Below, piece by piece: positions 33,357-46,271 of a stretch of DNA of 64,000 bases (its first letter is position 1; every line of letters begins with the position of its first letter). The DNA is from Ilyonectria destructans. Taxonomy: Eukaryota > Ascomycota > Sordariomycetes > Hypocreales > Nectriaceae. Below the pieces are notes generated by a model. That model had not been told where the DNA came from and made no database searches. It worked only from the letters and a program-made list of their open reading frames with translations. Both the position numbers and the translations under genes were made by a program. The stretch covers positions 2,356,001 through 2,420,000 of the forward strand of contig JAHEWK010000003.1 of NCBI GenBank assembly GCA_020740775.1. Direction: 5' to 3'.

Positions 33357-35367
33357 TTAAAAACTCGAGCTACCGTAGTCACGGCCGCCGCGCTGACCAC
33401 GTCCACCGCGGTCGCCACGGCCGCCACGGCCACCACGGCCGGCGTCATCCCGGAAGGCGTTCCTCGCCATGGAATCGAACATATCGCCACCGGATCGGTT
33501 CGAGTCAGATCGACCCGATCCACGTCGGTCACCATAACCGCCTCTTCGGTCACCGCCATCACGGTCGCGGCTACGACCGCCATCATCGGAGATGTTCATG
33601 CCCGGAGCGCGAGACAATCCCATGAGAGTAACCCACCTGCGTGACACGGTGGGGGGGGTAGTCCAGCCCCAACCGTGAACGGTCCATTCGTTCACGTCCT
33701 CGGCCACGGCCATCTTGTCGGTGGCAGTACCAAACATGGATGTGTAGGTGGAGCCCAGCAAGCTGCGGGGCATCACTCCGAAGAGGCTCTTCATCTCCGA
33801 GTGAGCGGCAGTCGACTCACCCGATGCCAGGTCAATCTCGGCACTCTCCAGGGTGCCGTCCTGCTTGATGGGGAGTCCCTTCAGCATCTTTCGGGCACTG
33901 GGGACGGAGGCATGGGGGATGATGAGCCAACCCTCACCCTCCTTGTTTTGTCGTCCAGTGCGTCCCAGACGGTGAATGTACGACTCTCGGTCTCTAGGGG
34001 TATCCACCTGGATGACGTGTGTGACATCAGGGAAGTCCATGCCTCGAGCAGTTACGTCAGAAGACATGAGAATTCCTTCCTTTGCCCTACGGAACTCATC
34101 AGCGGCCTTCTGTCGCTGACCCTGAGTGAGCTTTGACTGTAGGACGTAGGAGGAAACGGGTCGAGAATCACCAGACGCATTGCGCTGACGCTGGTAAGCC
34201 AATTCTCCGGCGAGCTCCACCAAGGAGGTGGTGTTGAAGTAGACAATAGCCTTGAAAGGTCGACCGTTGGGGTCTTCGTTGGCCTTGGCAACCTCACGGT
34301 CGACGAGCTCAAACAAAGAGGGGAAGACATTGGACCAGCTGGTCACAGGAGCAATGTGCTGAGGGACTTTGTCGTGAGTGAGCGAGTCGTTCTCAGCAAT
34401 TGTTTGGACAAACTCGAAATCCTCAGGGCGAACCATTGTGCGGGCCAGGCGAATAACGTTATCAGGGATGGTTGCTGAGACGAGCATGGTCTGGCGAACC
34501 TTCTCGGTGGTGGTGGGGAGACACTTGATGATCTCGTTCAGCTCCCTTTCGAATCCAACATCAAGCATTCGATCGGCCTCGTCCAGAACAAGGGCGGCCA
34601 GGTTCGGTGCGTCAATGCCGCTTCGGGTGTCCTGAAGCAGATCATTCAATCGACCGGGGGTGGCAACAAGAAGATGGCAGCCATCTCGTCGAGTCCTGTT
34701 CAGCATGGAGCGCTTATCGGTACCACCAACGGCACACTGCACCACCAGACCAGTGTGCTTGACAAGACGGCGGGCCTCGGCTGCAATTTGCTCGGCAAGT
34801 TCTCGGGTAGGTGAAAGCACAATGCCACGAATATCGTTGGAACGAGCGTTGTACTTGGCGCCTCTGCGGGCGAGGGTAGGATCTTCGACAAGCATCCTCT
34901 GTAGGAGAGGGAGAAGGAAGGCCAGGGTCTTGCCGGTACCGGTCTTGGCTTGGGCGACACTGATATTGTTAGATGGAGGGAACAAGAGGAGGAAGTAGGT
35001 TCAATGCTTACATGTCGGTTCCCTTGAGAGCAGGGGTGATGGTCTTGGCTTGGACGGGCGTCATGTCGTCGTAGCTCATGCCTTCGGTGATGGCGGTGAT
35101 AAGATTGGGATGAACACCTTCCAAGTCGGCGAACTTGGGCACCGCCTCGGTAGGTGCGGCGACGGGGGCCTCATTTTGCGCTGCCGGGGCTTCGCTGCTG
35201 TATGCTCGCGAGATAGATGCGATTCTGTTCAGGGGAGAGAGGGTAGAAAGGACAGGCACAATCTGGCGCCTGGCAATGGGCAAGGTGGTTCGGGTCTGTG
35301 AGAGCAACGAGGCGGTGGCAGTAGCCTTGGCCTGGTTGGCGCATCGCCGGAGGCTGTTTCTGAACAT
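33357..35367 (-). CDS. MSS116: Mitochondrial DEAD-box RNA helicase
   Basis: ATP-dependent RNA chaperone of the mitochondrial matrix; the yeast relative MSS116 helps splice group I and II introns and activates translation. Exons 35367-35012 and 34959-33357 give 652 residues; the intron (CTAAC branch site) falls at GTDI-VAQ. The first 50 residues are Arg/Ser/Ala-rich with no acidic residues, a clear presequence. Motifs in order: MTPVQAKTI (Q motif), AKTGTGKT (Walker A), PTRELAEQ (Ia), TPGRL (Ib), VLDEADRML (II), LVSATI (III), VYFNTT (IV), SSDVTARGMDFP (V), HRLGRTGR (VI). The last 80 residues are an RGG/RD-rich basic tail. A CACGTG box lies at 35616-35621, about 250 bp upstream. The assignment to MSS116 rather than another mitochondrial DEAD protein is inferred from presequence plus tail. 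Confidence 0.9.
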
Positions 35368-35836
35368 TGTGGCGGAAGGAGGCCGATATGATTAAGCCGT
35401 AAGAGATTGGACACAGATAAAGAAGAAGAAACAAAAGTGGTGATGGGAGGGACAAAAGGTGGTGAAGGGAAGAGAGGCGAGCTGTCGCGTCGCAGAATGG
35501 GATAGAACGGGTAGTTTTTTTTTTCTCGCACAGGGATCTGCCCACCATGAGTTATCCAGTTGGCATGTATCTTATCGGTTAAGTGGGCCAATGGCGGGCG
35601 CTAGTCCCATGTGGTCACGTGGCCTCGCGATGTTTATTGCCGGTCATTTTTACCTGATTAATGCAGCACCCGCCATAGGTGGTAGCCAGCGATGGTTACT
35701 GTGTGCAATGCGCCTTATGATAGTCATCAATTTTTGTCAATTCTTGTCGCCATCAAAGGCGAGTTCATATAATCATGGCGTTTAAGTCTATATCTCTACT
35801 AGTTCCAGCCGAAATCAAATCATATAACCAATCTAA
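35368..35836. promoter_or_regulatory. Helicase promoter and 3' end of the next gene
   Basis: These 469 bp hold the CACGTG box at 35616-35621 and a pyrimidine/poly-A tract near 35400-35530 on the transcribed side. Nothing else is visible. Confidence 0.4.
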
Positions 35837-36886
35837 TCAGATGGCACTTCTGGCCCCGACAATGGACAGGCCCTCGCCAAGACCGTCCGAGATGCCTTGA
35901 GCAACACCATCAACCGTCCATATTACCGCCTCTAGGAGAACCTGTCCAACCTTTCCGTCGTTCATCTGGCACATCGACTCGGTGAGTGAGGCGCTCTGCT
36001 TCCCAATCGAGTTGGCAATTTCCAGCCCATGCCCAACTACCGTCTCGGAGACCTTGTACTTCCGTTCCATCCTTGCCGCATACTTGAGCAGATACATCAA
36101 GTACGGCATCAGAAAGCTGAGTAAGAAGATCAAGTTGACCACAGTCATTTGGACACCGCGGTGGAGAATTGACCTTGGCTGGGGAGGAGCCGGCAGGGCA
36201 CTGGAGCCAGCTCCAGGCCGAACTGCTACAAGGTTGAGATGGGCGACGTCCTCCGGCAGAGCGGACTGGATCCGCCTCAGTTCGCAAGCGTCGAGATCCT
36301 GGGGAAGTGCCTTGAGCAGATACGTCACCCCGTCGATGAAAGCCTTCCGTTCGAAAATAACGTCCTCGTCTGCCATTGCTGGCTTGCCTCCATCGATGGA
36401 AATATTTACGAGACTAGTGCCTATGACGAAATATGGTCAGTATGGTGGTGGCTTGTGGGTCGGGGGAGTAGATTCTGTCATACCCTGTCGCGCAAACTTC
36501 CAATGGACGCCAGAGGCTGCCCTAACAGTCTGGTCATCGTCGACAGTTTCCGAGTAGAGAACCCTGCTCATTGGCCTCGGGCATATGGCCTTGGAGTCTG
36601 GGTCATTGCGGGCATCACTCTGGTCCAAGATCTCCGTAACTCGTCCCTCCGGCTTCAGGGTCGGGACATCGGCCTCAGAGAGCGGCCGAGGCTTTGCCTC
36701 TGGCATGAGGACACCCGATCTCAAGGTGTGGAGACTAATGCTGCGGCGAAGAAAGCGAATGGGTCCCATGCTGGATTGCAGCGATGTAGGAAGCATGGCG
36801 ACGACGGTTGAGATCCTGCTCTCGGTGATTTGATCTACCTTGACTTCTTGGAAGCCCTGCATGAAGGTTCTGGTACTGGAAGACAT
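35837..36886 (-). CDS. Single-pass membrane protein of unknown function
   Basis: Not recognised. Exons 36886-36484 and 36420-35837 join across a 63-nt intron (GTATGA donor, CATAG acceptor) to 328 residues. The N-terminal half is polar and begins with a Ser/Thr stretch, including SMGPIRFLRRSISLHTLRSG. The middle reads VNISIDGGKPAMADEDVIFE and FIDGVTYLLKALPQD. One strong hydrophobic segment, LIFLLSFLMPYLMYLLKYAA, lies near residue 230 and is followed by basic residues, so the C terminus may face the cytosol. The tail has an amphipathic stretch ending GEGLSIVGARSAI. Without splicing, only the 179-residue 3' part is seen. The conserved-looking TM region and clean splice join support a real gene. 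Confidence 0.75.
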
Positions 36887-37827
36887 GGTGCGATATGGTA
36901 GAGCTCGATGCTAGTTCAAAGGGGACTCGGACGTGCGCGAATTGAAGAGCCGGCTAGAGTGGCTTTGACTGAGAGGGAGCTTCTACCGCTTCGGCGGCCA
37001 AATCATGATGTTGAAGGCAATGTCGTAGTCCAAACCAACGGGATGATAAGCATGTGAACGGTCGGGTCGGGTCGATCTGAGGAGGAGACGGACAGGACGG
37101 ATAAGAAGCGAATTGGTGGTTAGAGGACGCCAGAGTTCCCAAGAAGCACCGACAAAGGTATCAGGGCCAGCTGGTGAGCGACATAAGTGTGGATGGCAGG
37201 CAAAGATGCAGCAAGCGCGCAGTTATCTATCAACTGCGCCTACAGTATCTACATGCAACTCCTGACATGTGAAAGCCACGGCCGGGAAAAAAACTGTTGG
37301 GCCAGGATCCGATACGACCAAGGATACCTTGCACCTTTTTTAGATCGAATGATAAGCGTCCCCGTTCCAATGAGCTCGCGACAGGTGGAGAAGCGGTGAC
37401 TTCTAGCTTTCTTTATGCTCAAAAGCACTCCACCAGAGTCTCCGTCGGCCTCCGTCAGCCTGTGACGGGTCCACTCCCCCGGTGCAACCTCCGACATCCT
37501 TCCCGGGAGACCGGCATACATCGACGCTGCATGACACTGTACATAGTCGTATGTAAACAAATCTCATTGTTTCATCAATGCATTCCTAGATTCCCAATGA
37601 CTAATTCAATTCCGTGCCCGGTCTCCATGCGCCAAACAAAAGTGCTCTGCCAAGCCGCGTCTATGCCAATGTACAATTTGCCGTCAATGATGCCATCTCG
37701 CTGCAACGTAAAATCAACCCCCTCTTCCATGTCCAGTTGCACTTGTGGCATTTCCTTCCAGGTTTCGCCTCTGCCTGAGCCCTTGGCAGCCTCTCGTCGC
37801 CATATTAAAATCACCATGTGCAGGGCG
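36887..37827. promoter_or_regulatory. Upstream region of the membrane protein; 3' side of INCENP
   Basis: About 940 bp between two minus-strand genes. I see no repeat, RNA gene or supported ORF; the open frames at 37297-38079 plus are mirror images of the INCENP end. Confidence 0.4.
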
Positions 37828-40800
37828 TTACATCATCTCATATGTCCATCCTCCTTCTCGCCTCATTTTGTCACGCACTGCCAGGTCCTTGCGGATATCT
37901 TCCTCTGTCAGCCGGTCGGCGCCGCTCCAGTTGGCACTGGACGTTCGAGCGCGGAATTTGTGCGATCGGTCCTTGCTCTTGCTGAAAACCTCGTCCATGT
38001 TCAATGGCGCCGGGGGGCCAAAGATTTGCGATGGATCCATCAACTCCTGTCGCATGAGAGCTCGGCGAAGATCGGGTGAATCGGCCCAAGCAGCCGCAGT
38101 CATACCATGTGACTCGTCGTCGTCGTCGTCATCATCGTCATCCGTCATGATTTCGGGCAGTTCAATGGACTCGCCGTTCTGGAACCGCGGCGATGATCTG
38201 AGAGCAGACTTCGCTGCTGACTTAGCACCGTTCATCGCACCAGGACGAGCTGGTGTCTTGTATGACTGTCCCGCAGGGTTGGGGTTTGGTGCAAATGGAA
38301 TTGCGCCCTTCGAGATTTGTGCCATATCTAGGGGGTGGGATGCCTTGGTTTGGCTCGTGTGCTGAGCAGTCACCGTAGCCTTGAACAAGTCTCGCGTAGC
38401 ACTCTGTGGTACATTAGTGTAGCCACTCTGGAACACGGATTTCGCCTGCAAGTCCTAATTAAAGTCAGCTTCTATTTCCTATAACCGGAGATGTGGGAGG
38501 TCCATACCTTCTTAAAGCCGCCTGATGGACGGACAGGCGGTCCCTTGATGTTCGGCAGGTTATCCGTCTCCAATTCATCCGCGAACTCATCACTCGTACG
38601 GCGTCGCTTTGCATCCTTAGCTTGATACTGAGATCCGCCATAGGAGGGGGCATGTCGGGCCTGGCCCTGCTCACTGCCGTCCTGGCCAAGTGCCCGCTTG
38701 AGCACAGACTTGGAGGCATTCGACAAAACAGCGCTCACCGGCCGTCCAGTGTCCTCCTGTGACCTAAAAATGCCAGAGTTCATGCGTGACGGTGGCCGAG
38801 TTGGTGGGCGATCATCTCGCTGAGACTTATCGTGTGTCGTGCTATGATCAGGAGGGCCATTTGGCTGCGATCGAACTGCTGGAGGTGGTGCCCGGGTTTG
38901 CTTTGCCTTCTCGATGGCTGCTTGCCGTTGGGAATTCTTCTTCGCATCTGCGTGTTCGCGGTCCTTCAGTTTCTGTCGTTCGGCCTCCTGTCGGCGTTGC
39001 AGCTCCTGCTTTCGCTGCTCCTCTTGGGCTGCTGCCCTCTTCCGTTCGAACTCTGCCTTGGCATCCCGTCGCCTTTGCGCCTCACGCTCATCCTGCTCTT
39101 TCTTCCTTGCCGCCATGTCCAGTGCTTTCGGGCGACCGGTCGATGAAACGGAGCTCTTGAGACTTTGCATCGATGGTTTTGGTTGCACAGATGCCTTGCT
39201 TGCTTTGCTTCCTGGTTGTTGAGATTGAGAGCCAGTGGACACAATTGAGTCCTGAAAACTAGCCGACATGGTGCTGCCCGTAGGTTGGAACTGGGAATGC
39301 TGGGATCCTGTGTTCACTCTGATAACCGTGGGAGCCTGTTTGGCCTTACCCGGCTTCATTGGCCTTCTCACCTCTTTGCGAGTGCTTTGGCTAGGTCCAA
39401 CTGAGCGCGGTGCGGGAGGGATAGTGGATGGCGCATCCACCATGTCAAAGTCTTGTTCCGTCTGCTGAGTCTTGGCTTTGCGGGGGCTGGTCCTGGTTGG
39501 CTTGGGAGTCTCCTTGCCAGCACTATTCTCGGTGTCCTTCTTCGAGCCAACCTGCTTTTCCATAGCAGCAATCTTTTCTTGCTCCTTGCTGAAGACTCGG
39601 ACCTTTTCTCGTTCCTTCTCTCGGGCCTTCTCAAGTTTCTCCATCTGCTCCGCCATGTGCATCGCCTCCCTCTCGCGGCGCTTCTCCTCCTTCTCACGCT
39701 CCACCGAAGCCCTAGTGCGCCTGGGAGCAGGACGAGCTGGGCTTCCGTCTCGGCGAGACGGGCTCTCCAGTTCCATTCGCAGTGATTCGTGGCTTGGCTT
39801 CGGCACGACAGACTCTGTCGATGGAGCAGGATAGATTCCAAGACGGGTTGTGGATGGAGACAACATTGATGACTTTCCCTCAGCACTTATCGCAGCGCTA
39901 CTTGCAAGAAGACCCTTAGAGCTCTTCAAAATAGACGACAACTTGTTTTTGACTTGTTTTAGAGGGCTGTCGCGGAAGCTTCGAGATGGTGACTTCGAGG
40001 GTGTTTGAGAGCGAGTTTTCTCTAAGACAGTTTCCATGGCCAAAGATGGATTCGAGACGGAGACAGTCTTCTTCAGTGGACTGCCATCCTGGTCAGACGA
40101 GGCAGTAGTTGGGATAGCCGAAACAGATGCAGATTTAGCATGCCCCAGGAAATTAGGCCGTTGAGGCATGGTCAACCCTCGATGGAGAGGAGACCGAGTT
40201 ACCTCGTGCAAATCAGCCTGCGTGATTGCGGGGCCTACACCAATGTCCTTGCCATGGATCCCCTCCATCACATCGGCAGTGTGGCTTTTAAAGAGAGTCG
40301 GTCGCATGTCAGCCGTTTCAGGTAAAACGGGTTCAACGGCAGGTGGGTCAATCCAATCATCGTCGTCGTCTTCAGGGAAGGCTCCAGGAGTCGTTGTGGT
40401 CTCTTGCTTCTTCAGGGACGGAGACTTCGGTTCTTGCATTGGCTGAGGGGCAACAGTCGTAGGTTGTTGAAGCGAAGTAAGACTGTGAAGCGATTTTGAG
40501 GGCCTGTCACCGTTCGGCTGTGATTTGCCAAGCATGTTAATCTGGTCTTGCAGTCTCTGGGTGTATGTTTTGTTGTGATGCATTGCAAGATCTTCGGGTT
40601 CTTGAGATTCCTGGGCGGGGACGGAAGGAAAGTCATCCACGTCCATTTCGTCATCCTGATCGTCATCATCTGATGAGTCTTGTTTGGCGTAGTTCCCAAG
40701 GCTCTTGCCTCCAGTGTGCCTGTTGTAGTAGCTTGTCCTGTTATGATCGAGATGACTAGTTCGAGACACGCGTGCACCAGCACTCTTTCCGGCCGTCAGA

Positions 40801-41839
40801 GGCTCTCTCGCGGGCAACGACGCAAAATTTAGGCTGCTTTTTCGGACAACGGGTCGGATGGGGCTAGATCCGTCAGAGGGGGACCGAGCATCCCCAGGGG
40901 ACTCCTCGTCTGGTTGAGTTTCGTCAACCTCATCGATCGTCTCCGTTCCAGGCTGGGTCTTGGCAGGCGAAGAAGGATTTGTGGAAACGTGACGCGACGC
41001 AAGAGGTGAAGTCACAACATCGTCATGTTCAAGAGGTTTCTCAACCTCAGTAGGAGATGTGATAACGGCCGTGTTGTGCTCAGCCGTGACGCGTGTTGTC
41101 TGGTCTTCTTTGGCAGTTCGGAAAGTCTTGTCAGGGGATTCCGGCGCGGTCGGTCGCGCCGGGCTCTGCTTGACGGGAACCGCGGTTGGTGCATGAAGCG
41201 CGACATGGTCAACGTGTGAGACATCATCCTCATCAATGAGGTCAACATCCATCAAGCCAACGTCCTGGCTTCCATAATAACCTGAATCCTGGGTTGCTGG
41301 CTGGGTTTGTGTCGGCTTTGGCGAGAACACGTCGCGTCGTGGAGAGCCAGTCTTCACAGGGCTGGGCGAGCCTGGTTGTAGTCGAGGAGACTGGATTTTA
41401 CTGAGTTGTTGTGCGAAACGATTTGCTGTGCTGGTCGGTGTCGCGCCGAAAACGTTGGAGAGAGGCTAGGATATATTAGTATGTATTCTCATTCCACTCA
41501 TGGTGTCGAGGCTCACCACTCTGGGCTCGCCAGGTTGCGCTTTACGCGCCGTACGTGGCGTCTTTCCGCGAAGCTTGCCCGGGGTTTTGAAGGCCTCGGC
41601 GATGTTCCTAAAATCACATCAGTCGCTGCGATTCCTGCAACCAGGAGACGCGGGTGCACCTACGTCTCATTTTCATTAAAGATGCCAGCCATATGCTCAT
41701 TGAGCCAGTCTAGCTCGTTTCGGGCGGAGTAGGTGAACTCTTCAACCTCTGAGTCCACGATTTGGAGTGCAGACGCGCGCTCCTCAGCGACCCACGCCGC
41801 CGAACCAACTTGAAGTCGCGGTCCTCGCATTGCTGCCAT
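37828..41839 (-). CDS. SLI15: Inner centromere protein INCENP (chromosomal passenger complex scaffold)
   Basis: Scaffold that carries and activates Aurora B kinase at centromeres and the spindle midzone. Exons 41839-41664, 41607-41517, 41465-38508 and 38454-37828 join in frame to 1283 residues; intron 2 has a perfect TACTAAT branch site. N terminus: VGSAAWVAEERASALQIVDS, then RNELDWLNEHMAGIF, the fungal INCENP_N domain that binds survivin/borealin. Then KTPGKLRGKTPRTARKAQPG, a long Ser/Pro-rich disordered region with many S/T-P sites (likely CDK targets), and a charged single-helix/coiled region (about residues 780-1000, REREKVRVFSKEQEK and KKEQDEREAQRRRDAKAEFE). The C-terminal IN-box (last 75 residues: DLRRALMRQELMDPSQIFG, WSGADRLTEEDIRKDLAVRD) binds and activates Aurora. 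It is divergent from SMC2. Confidence 0.95.
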
Positions 41840-42271
41840 TGTGCCGAATTCGATGGGTCGCGCGAGATGGAGGAAGGTGGCCGAAGTCGACTATGGTCGT
41901 CTCTTAGAGATCATAAATGCATCGGGGTTGTGTATCGGTGCGAAGTCGTGGTGCTTGGGAGCTTCAAGGTAGAGTGAGCTTGTTTGATAACATGGAGAGC
42001 TTGGGGGAATGGGTGGCTCGCATTCCAGGTCACAGTCCAATGTTTTGATTCTGTCCCAATAGGGCTAGCGTCTTTCCAAAGTGGGGGCATGCCCTAGATT
42101 CGCGTCTCCCATCCCCCACACGTGATGATGTCAGCAGTCACGTGGTGATAGTCTTCTTATCGGCCACGGATCCCGCTATTTGTTTACTTTCGTGTCGCGC
42201 CTCCAGCGCCGGTGCTGAGCGACGACCAAAGCATCCAGGATATACGTCGTTGCAACCGGGCGTCGACCAAA
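41840..42271. promoter_or_regulatory. Bidirectional INCENP-SMC2 promoter with E-boxes and a forkhead-type site
   Basis: These 432 bp between two divergent mitotic genes contain CACGTG at 42119-42124 and again at 42139-42144 (exactly 20 bp apart), and TGTTTAC at 42181-42187, the reverse of the forkhead core GTAAACA. The cluster lies within 160 bp of the SMC2 start. The sites are seen directly; forkhead regulation of G2/M genes is known in yeasts; its action here is inferred. Confidence 0.55.
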
Positions 42272-45200
42272 ATGAGGGTCATTGAAGTGATTATTGACGT
42301 AAGATGCGGTTTGACGGTGATTTGGCGATGAATATGTCTGACTGTTTTCCAGGGCTTCAAGTCGTACGCCGTGCGTACAGTGATTTCAGGATGGTAAATA
42401 CGCACCAGAGAGGGGAAGTTGCGTGCGACGACTGACCATGTCTAGGGACGAGAGCTTCAACTCCATCACCGGCCTCAATGGCAGTGGAAAGTCAAACATC
42501 CTTGATTCCATTTGCTTTGTCTTGGGCATTACCAACATGTCAACTGTTCGAGCGCAAAACCTCCAGGTCAGTCGCCAGATGGCAACTCCCCACTGCATCC
42601 CGCTGACATCGCCGTCGTAGGATCTGATCTACAAGCGCGGCCAGGCTGGCGTCACCAAAGCCAGTGTCACGATCGTTTTCGACAACAGGGATACCAAGAA
42701 GTCGCCGATCGGTTTCGAAGAGTATGCCACGATTAGTGTCACACGCCAAATTGTTCTTGGGGGCACCTCGAAGTACCTCATCAATGGACACCGGGCGCAA
42801 CAACAAACCGTTCAGAATCTATTCCAGTCGGTTCAGTTGAACATCAACAACCCGAATTTCCTCATCATGCAGGGTCGCATCACCAAGGTCCTAAACATGA
42901 AGGCGGTTGAGATCCTGGCAATGATTGAGGAAGCCGCGGGAACAAGGATGTTCGAGGACCGACGAGATAAGGCACTTAAAACTATGGCCAAGAAGGAGAT
43001 GAAGTTGGTAGAACTCCGGGAACTGCTCAAGGATGAGATTGAACCCAAGCTCGAGAAACTACGGACCGAGAAGCGAGCATTTCTGGACTTTCAACAGACC
43101 CAGAACGACCTTGAACGACTCACGAGAGTCGTTGTTGCGTACGACTATGTCCGCTGCCAGGAGAAGCTGAGGCAGTCAGCTGCGGACCTCGAAGGAAAGA
43201 AGCAAAGGCGACGGGACCTAGAGGAATCTGCAACACGGCTACGAAGCGAGATTTCACATCTTGAGGAAGACGTCAAGAAGGTGCGGACGCAGCGAGACAA
43301 GGAACTCAGGAAAGGGGGCAAGGCACAGGCACTGGAAGAGGCGACAAAGAAGCATTCCAACGAGCTAGTGAGACTTGCCACTGTACTCGATTTGAAGAAC
43401 TCAAGTCTGGCAGAGGAGAAGGAGAAGAAGATTGCGATCGAAAAGGCGGTGTCCGAGTCAGAGGCAACACTCAAGGACAAGACGGCGGCATTCGAGAATG
43501 CCAAGGCCAAGTATGATGCGGCAAAGAATGATCTCGAGCAACAAAATCAAGACGCCGAGTCCAAGGAGGAGCTTCTCCAAACTCTACAAACCGGTGTGGC
43601 CTCCAAGGATGGCCAGGAAAACGGTTACCAAGGACAACTCCAGGACGCCAAAGCCCGCGCCACCACGGCTGCGACTGAGCAAGAACAAGCCAAGATCAAG
43701 ATTTCTCACTTAGAAAAGCGGATCAAAGAAGAGGAACCCAGGGCCAAAAAGGCAAAGGAACAGAATGCCGACCTCCTACGTGACCTCGATGGCCTGAAGG
43801 TACAAGCCCAAAAGCTGGAGAAGGAGCTCGGTCGACTTGGGTTTGAACCAGGCCAGGAGGAGGAGATGTATAAGCAGGAGTCAACTTTGCAACAAACCGT
43901 CCGGAACCTCAGGCAGGAATCCGACAAGCTCAAACGGCAAGTTGCGAACATCGACTTCAACTATGCTGATCCGGTTCCCAACTTTGACCGATCCAAGGTC
44001 AAAGGATTAGTTGCTCAGCTCTTTACTTTGGACAAAGAGCATACTGCAGCGGGCACTGCGTTGGAGATTTGTGCCGGTGGGCGCCTTTACAATGTCGTGG
44101 TTGACTCGGAAGTGACTGGCACTCAGCTTCTACAAAAGGGAAAGCTCAGGAAGCGAGTTACGATTATCCCTCTCAACAAGATTGCAGCCTTCAAGGCTTC
44201 GGCTCAAACCATTGCCACGGCACAGAAGATCGCACCCGGCAAGGTGGACCTTGCTCTGTCCCTGGTCGGATATGATGATGAGGTCTCGGCCGCCATGGAG
44301 TACGTGTTTGGCAACACCCTTGTGTGTGCTGATGCGGATACTGCCAAGAAGGTCACATTCGATCCCAATGTCCGGATGAGGAGCATAACTCTCGAGGGTG
44401 ATGCATACGACCCATCCGGCACGTTGTCTGGTGGCAGTTCACCAAACTCCAGCGGCGTTTTGGTAACTCTCCAGAAGCTCAACAGCCTCACCCGACAACT
44501 AAGTGAAGCTGAGTACTCTCTGAAGGAACTTCAGGTCAGAATATCTAAAGAGAAGTCTAAGCTTGACCAAGCTCGTCGGATCAAGCAAGATTTGGACCTG
44601 AAGAGCCACGAGATTAAGCTCGCCGAGGAACAGATTGGCGGCAACTCTTCGTCCTCCATCATTCAGGAGGTTGCGAAAATGAAGTCAACAATCACCGAGC
44701 TCAAGGAGAGCATATCTGAGGCCAAGGTCCGCCAGGCCAAGGCTACTGCGGATATCAAGAGCATTGAGAAGGACATGAACGACTTTGACAACAACAAAGA
44801 TGCCAAACTCACCGAGCTACAGAAGAGCCTTGATAAACTCCGAGCTGGCCTCAGCAAAAATGCTGCGGCCGTCAAGACACTTCAGAAGGAGTTGCAGGGT
44901 GCTCAACTCGATTCCGAGCAAGCCGGTGTAGACCTTTCTGCCGCTCGTGAGCAGCTTCAGGAGGCCGAGGTTGGAATCAAGGCTCAGCAACAGGACATTG
45001 AGGATATTGTTAAGCAGCAAGCCAAGCTCACTGAGACTCACGACGTTGTGCAGGCTGAGCTCGATGACGAGCGCGCAAAGCTTCACCTCTTCGACGATGA
45101 GCTACGGGCTCTGGAGGACGCCACCCGCTCCAAGAACGGGCGAATCGCTGAGGAGGGCCTCGAGATGCAGAAGCTAGGTCATCTCGTGGACAAGTTCCAC

Positions 45201-46044
45201 AAAGAGCAACAGGGCGCCGCCGAGAACGTCACTCACCTGGAGAAGGAGCACGAATGGATCCATGATGAAAAAGACAAGTTCGGCCGCAACGGCACGCCCT
45301 ACGATTTCCAGGGCCAGAACATTGGCGAGTGCAAGTCAACATTGCGTAACCTGACCGAGCGCTTCCAGGGGATGAAGAAGAAGATCAACCCCAAGGTCAT
45401 GAACATGATTGACAGCGTTGAGAAGAAGGAGGTCTCTCTGAAGCACATGATCAAGACTGTCATTCGCGATAAACGAAAGATTGAGGAAACCATTGTCAGT
45501 CTAGATGACTACAAGAAGAAGGCCTTGCATGAGACTTGGGAGAAGGTCAACGGCGACTTTGGCCAGATCTTCTCGGAATTGCTACCCGGCGGCAGCTTTG
45601 CCAAGCTGGATCCCCCGGAGAACAAGACTATCAGCGACGGTCTCGAGGTCAAGGTCTGCCTGGGCAAGGTTTGGAAACAGAGCTTGACCGAGTTGAGTGG
45701 TGGTCAGAGGTAAGAATCCCTTTCCAAAGCAACGTATTGATGTAAAGAAGGAAGTATGCTAACCGCAAGGGACCTGCAGATCACTCGTCGCCTTGTCGCT
45801 CATCATGGCTCTGCTCCAATTCAAGCCTGCACCCATGTACATTCTCGATGAGGTCGACGCCGCGCTGGATCTGTCGCACACGCAAAACATCGGTCGTCTC
45901 ATCAAGACCCGGTTCAAGGGCTCGCAGTTCATCGTTGTCAGTCTGAAGGACGGCATGTTCCAGAACGCGAACCGCATCTTCCGGACGCGCTTCAGCGAGG
46001 GCACCAGTATGGTACAAGCCTTGACGCCAGCGGATATGAGGTAA
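42272..46044 (+). CDS. SMC2: Condensin subunit SMC2
   Basis: ATPase arm of condensin that pairs with SMC4 to compact mitotic chromosomes. Exons 42272-42298 (27 nt), 42353-42393, 42446-42566, 42621-45709 and 45780-46044 give 1180 residues, the family norm. The first exons read [15 protein letters not shown] and [13 protein letters not shown]; Walker A is GLNGSGKSN, then [20 protein letters not shown] and [20 protein letters not shown]. Coiled coil from about residue 170 to 510, a hinge (about 520-680, with GVLVTLQ after a SPNSSG linker), and a second coiled coil follow. The C-terminal head has [13 protein letters not shown] (signature) and [15 protein letters not shown] (Walker B). The short 5' exons require splicing; starting at the Met at 42837 would lose the ATP-binding head. 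Confidence 0.97.
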
Positions 46045-46271
46045 TGTCACAGAGTCATGCGATGTATGAATGGCGTGTCAATGAGGAATGACAGAACATA
46101 TGGGCGTGTTTATGCACGGGGCGTGGGTCGGGGCATGGGAAGGCAGCGTTTGGTGGTTTGACAAGATACCGATCGATGTAATGAGGACATGGATAAATGA
46201 AGTTTCCGTTTAAATCAATGCAATTGTTAATACATTTTAACCCAGACCACCCACCCTTGTACCAGTACATG

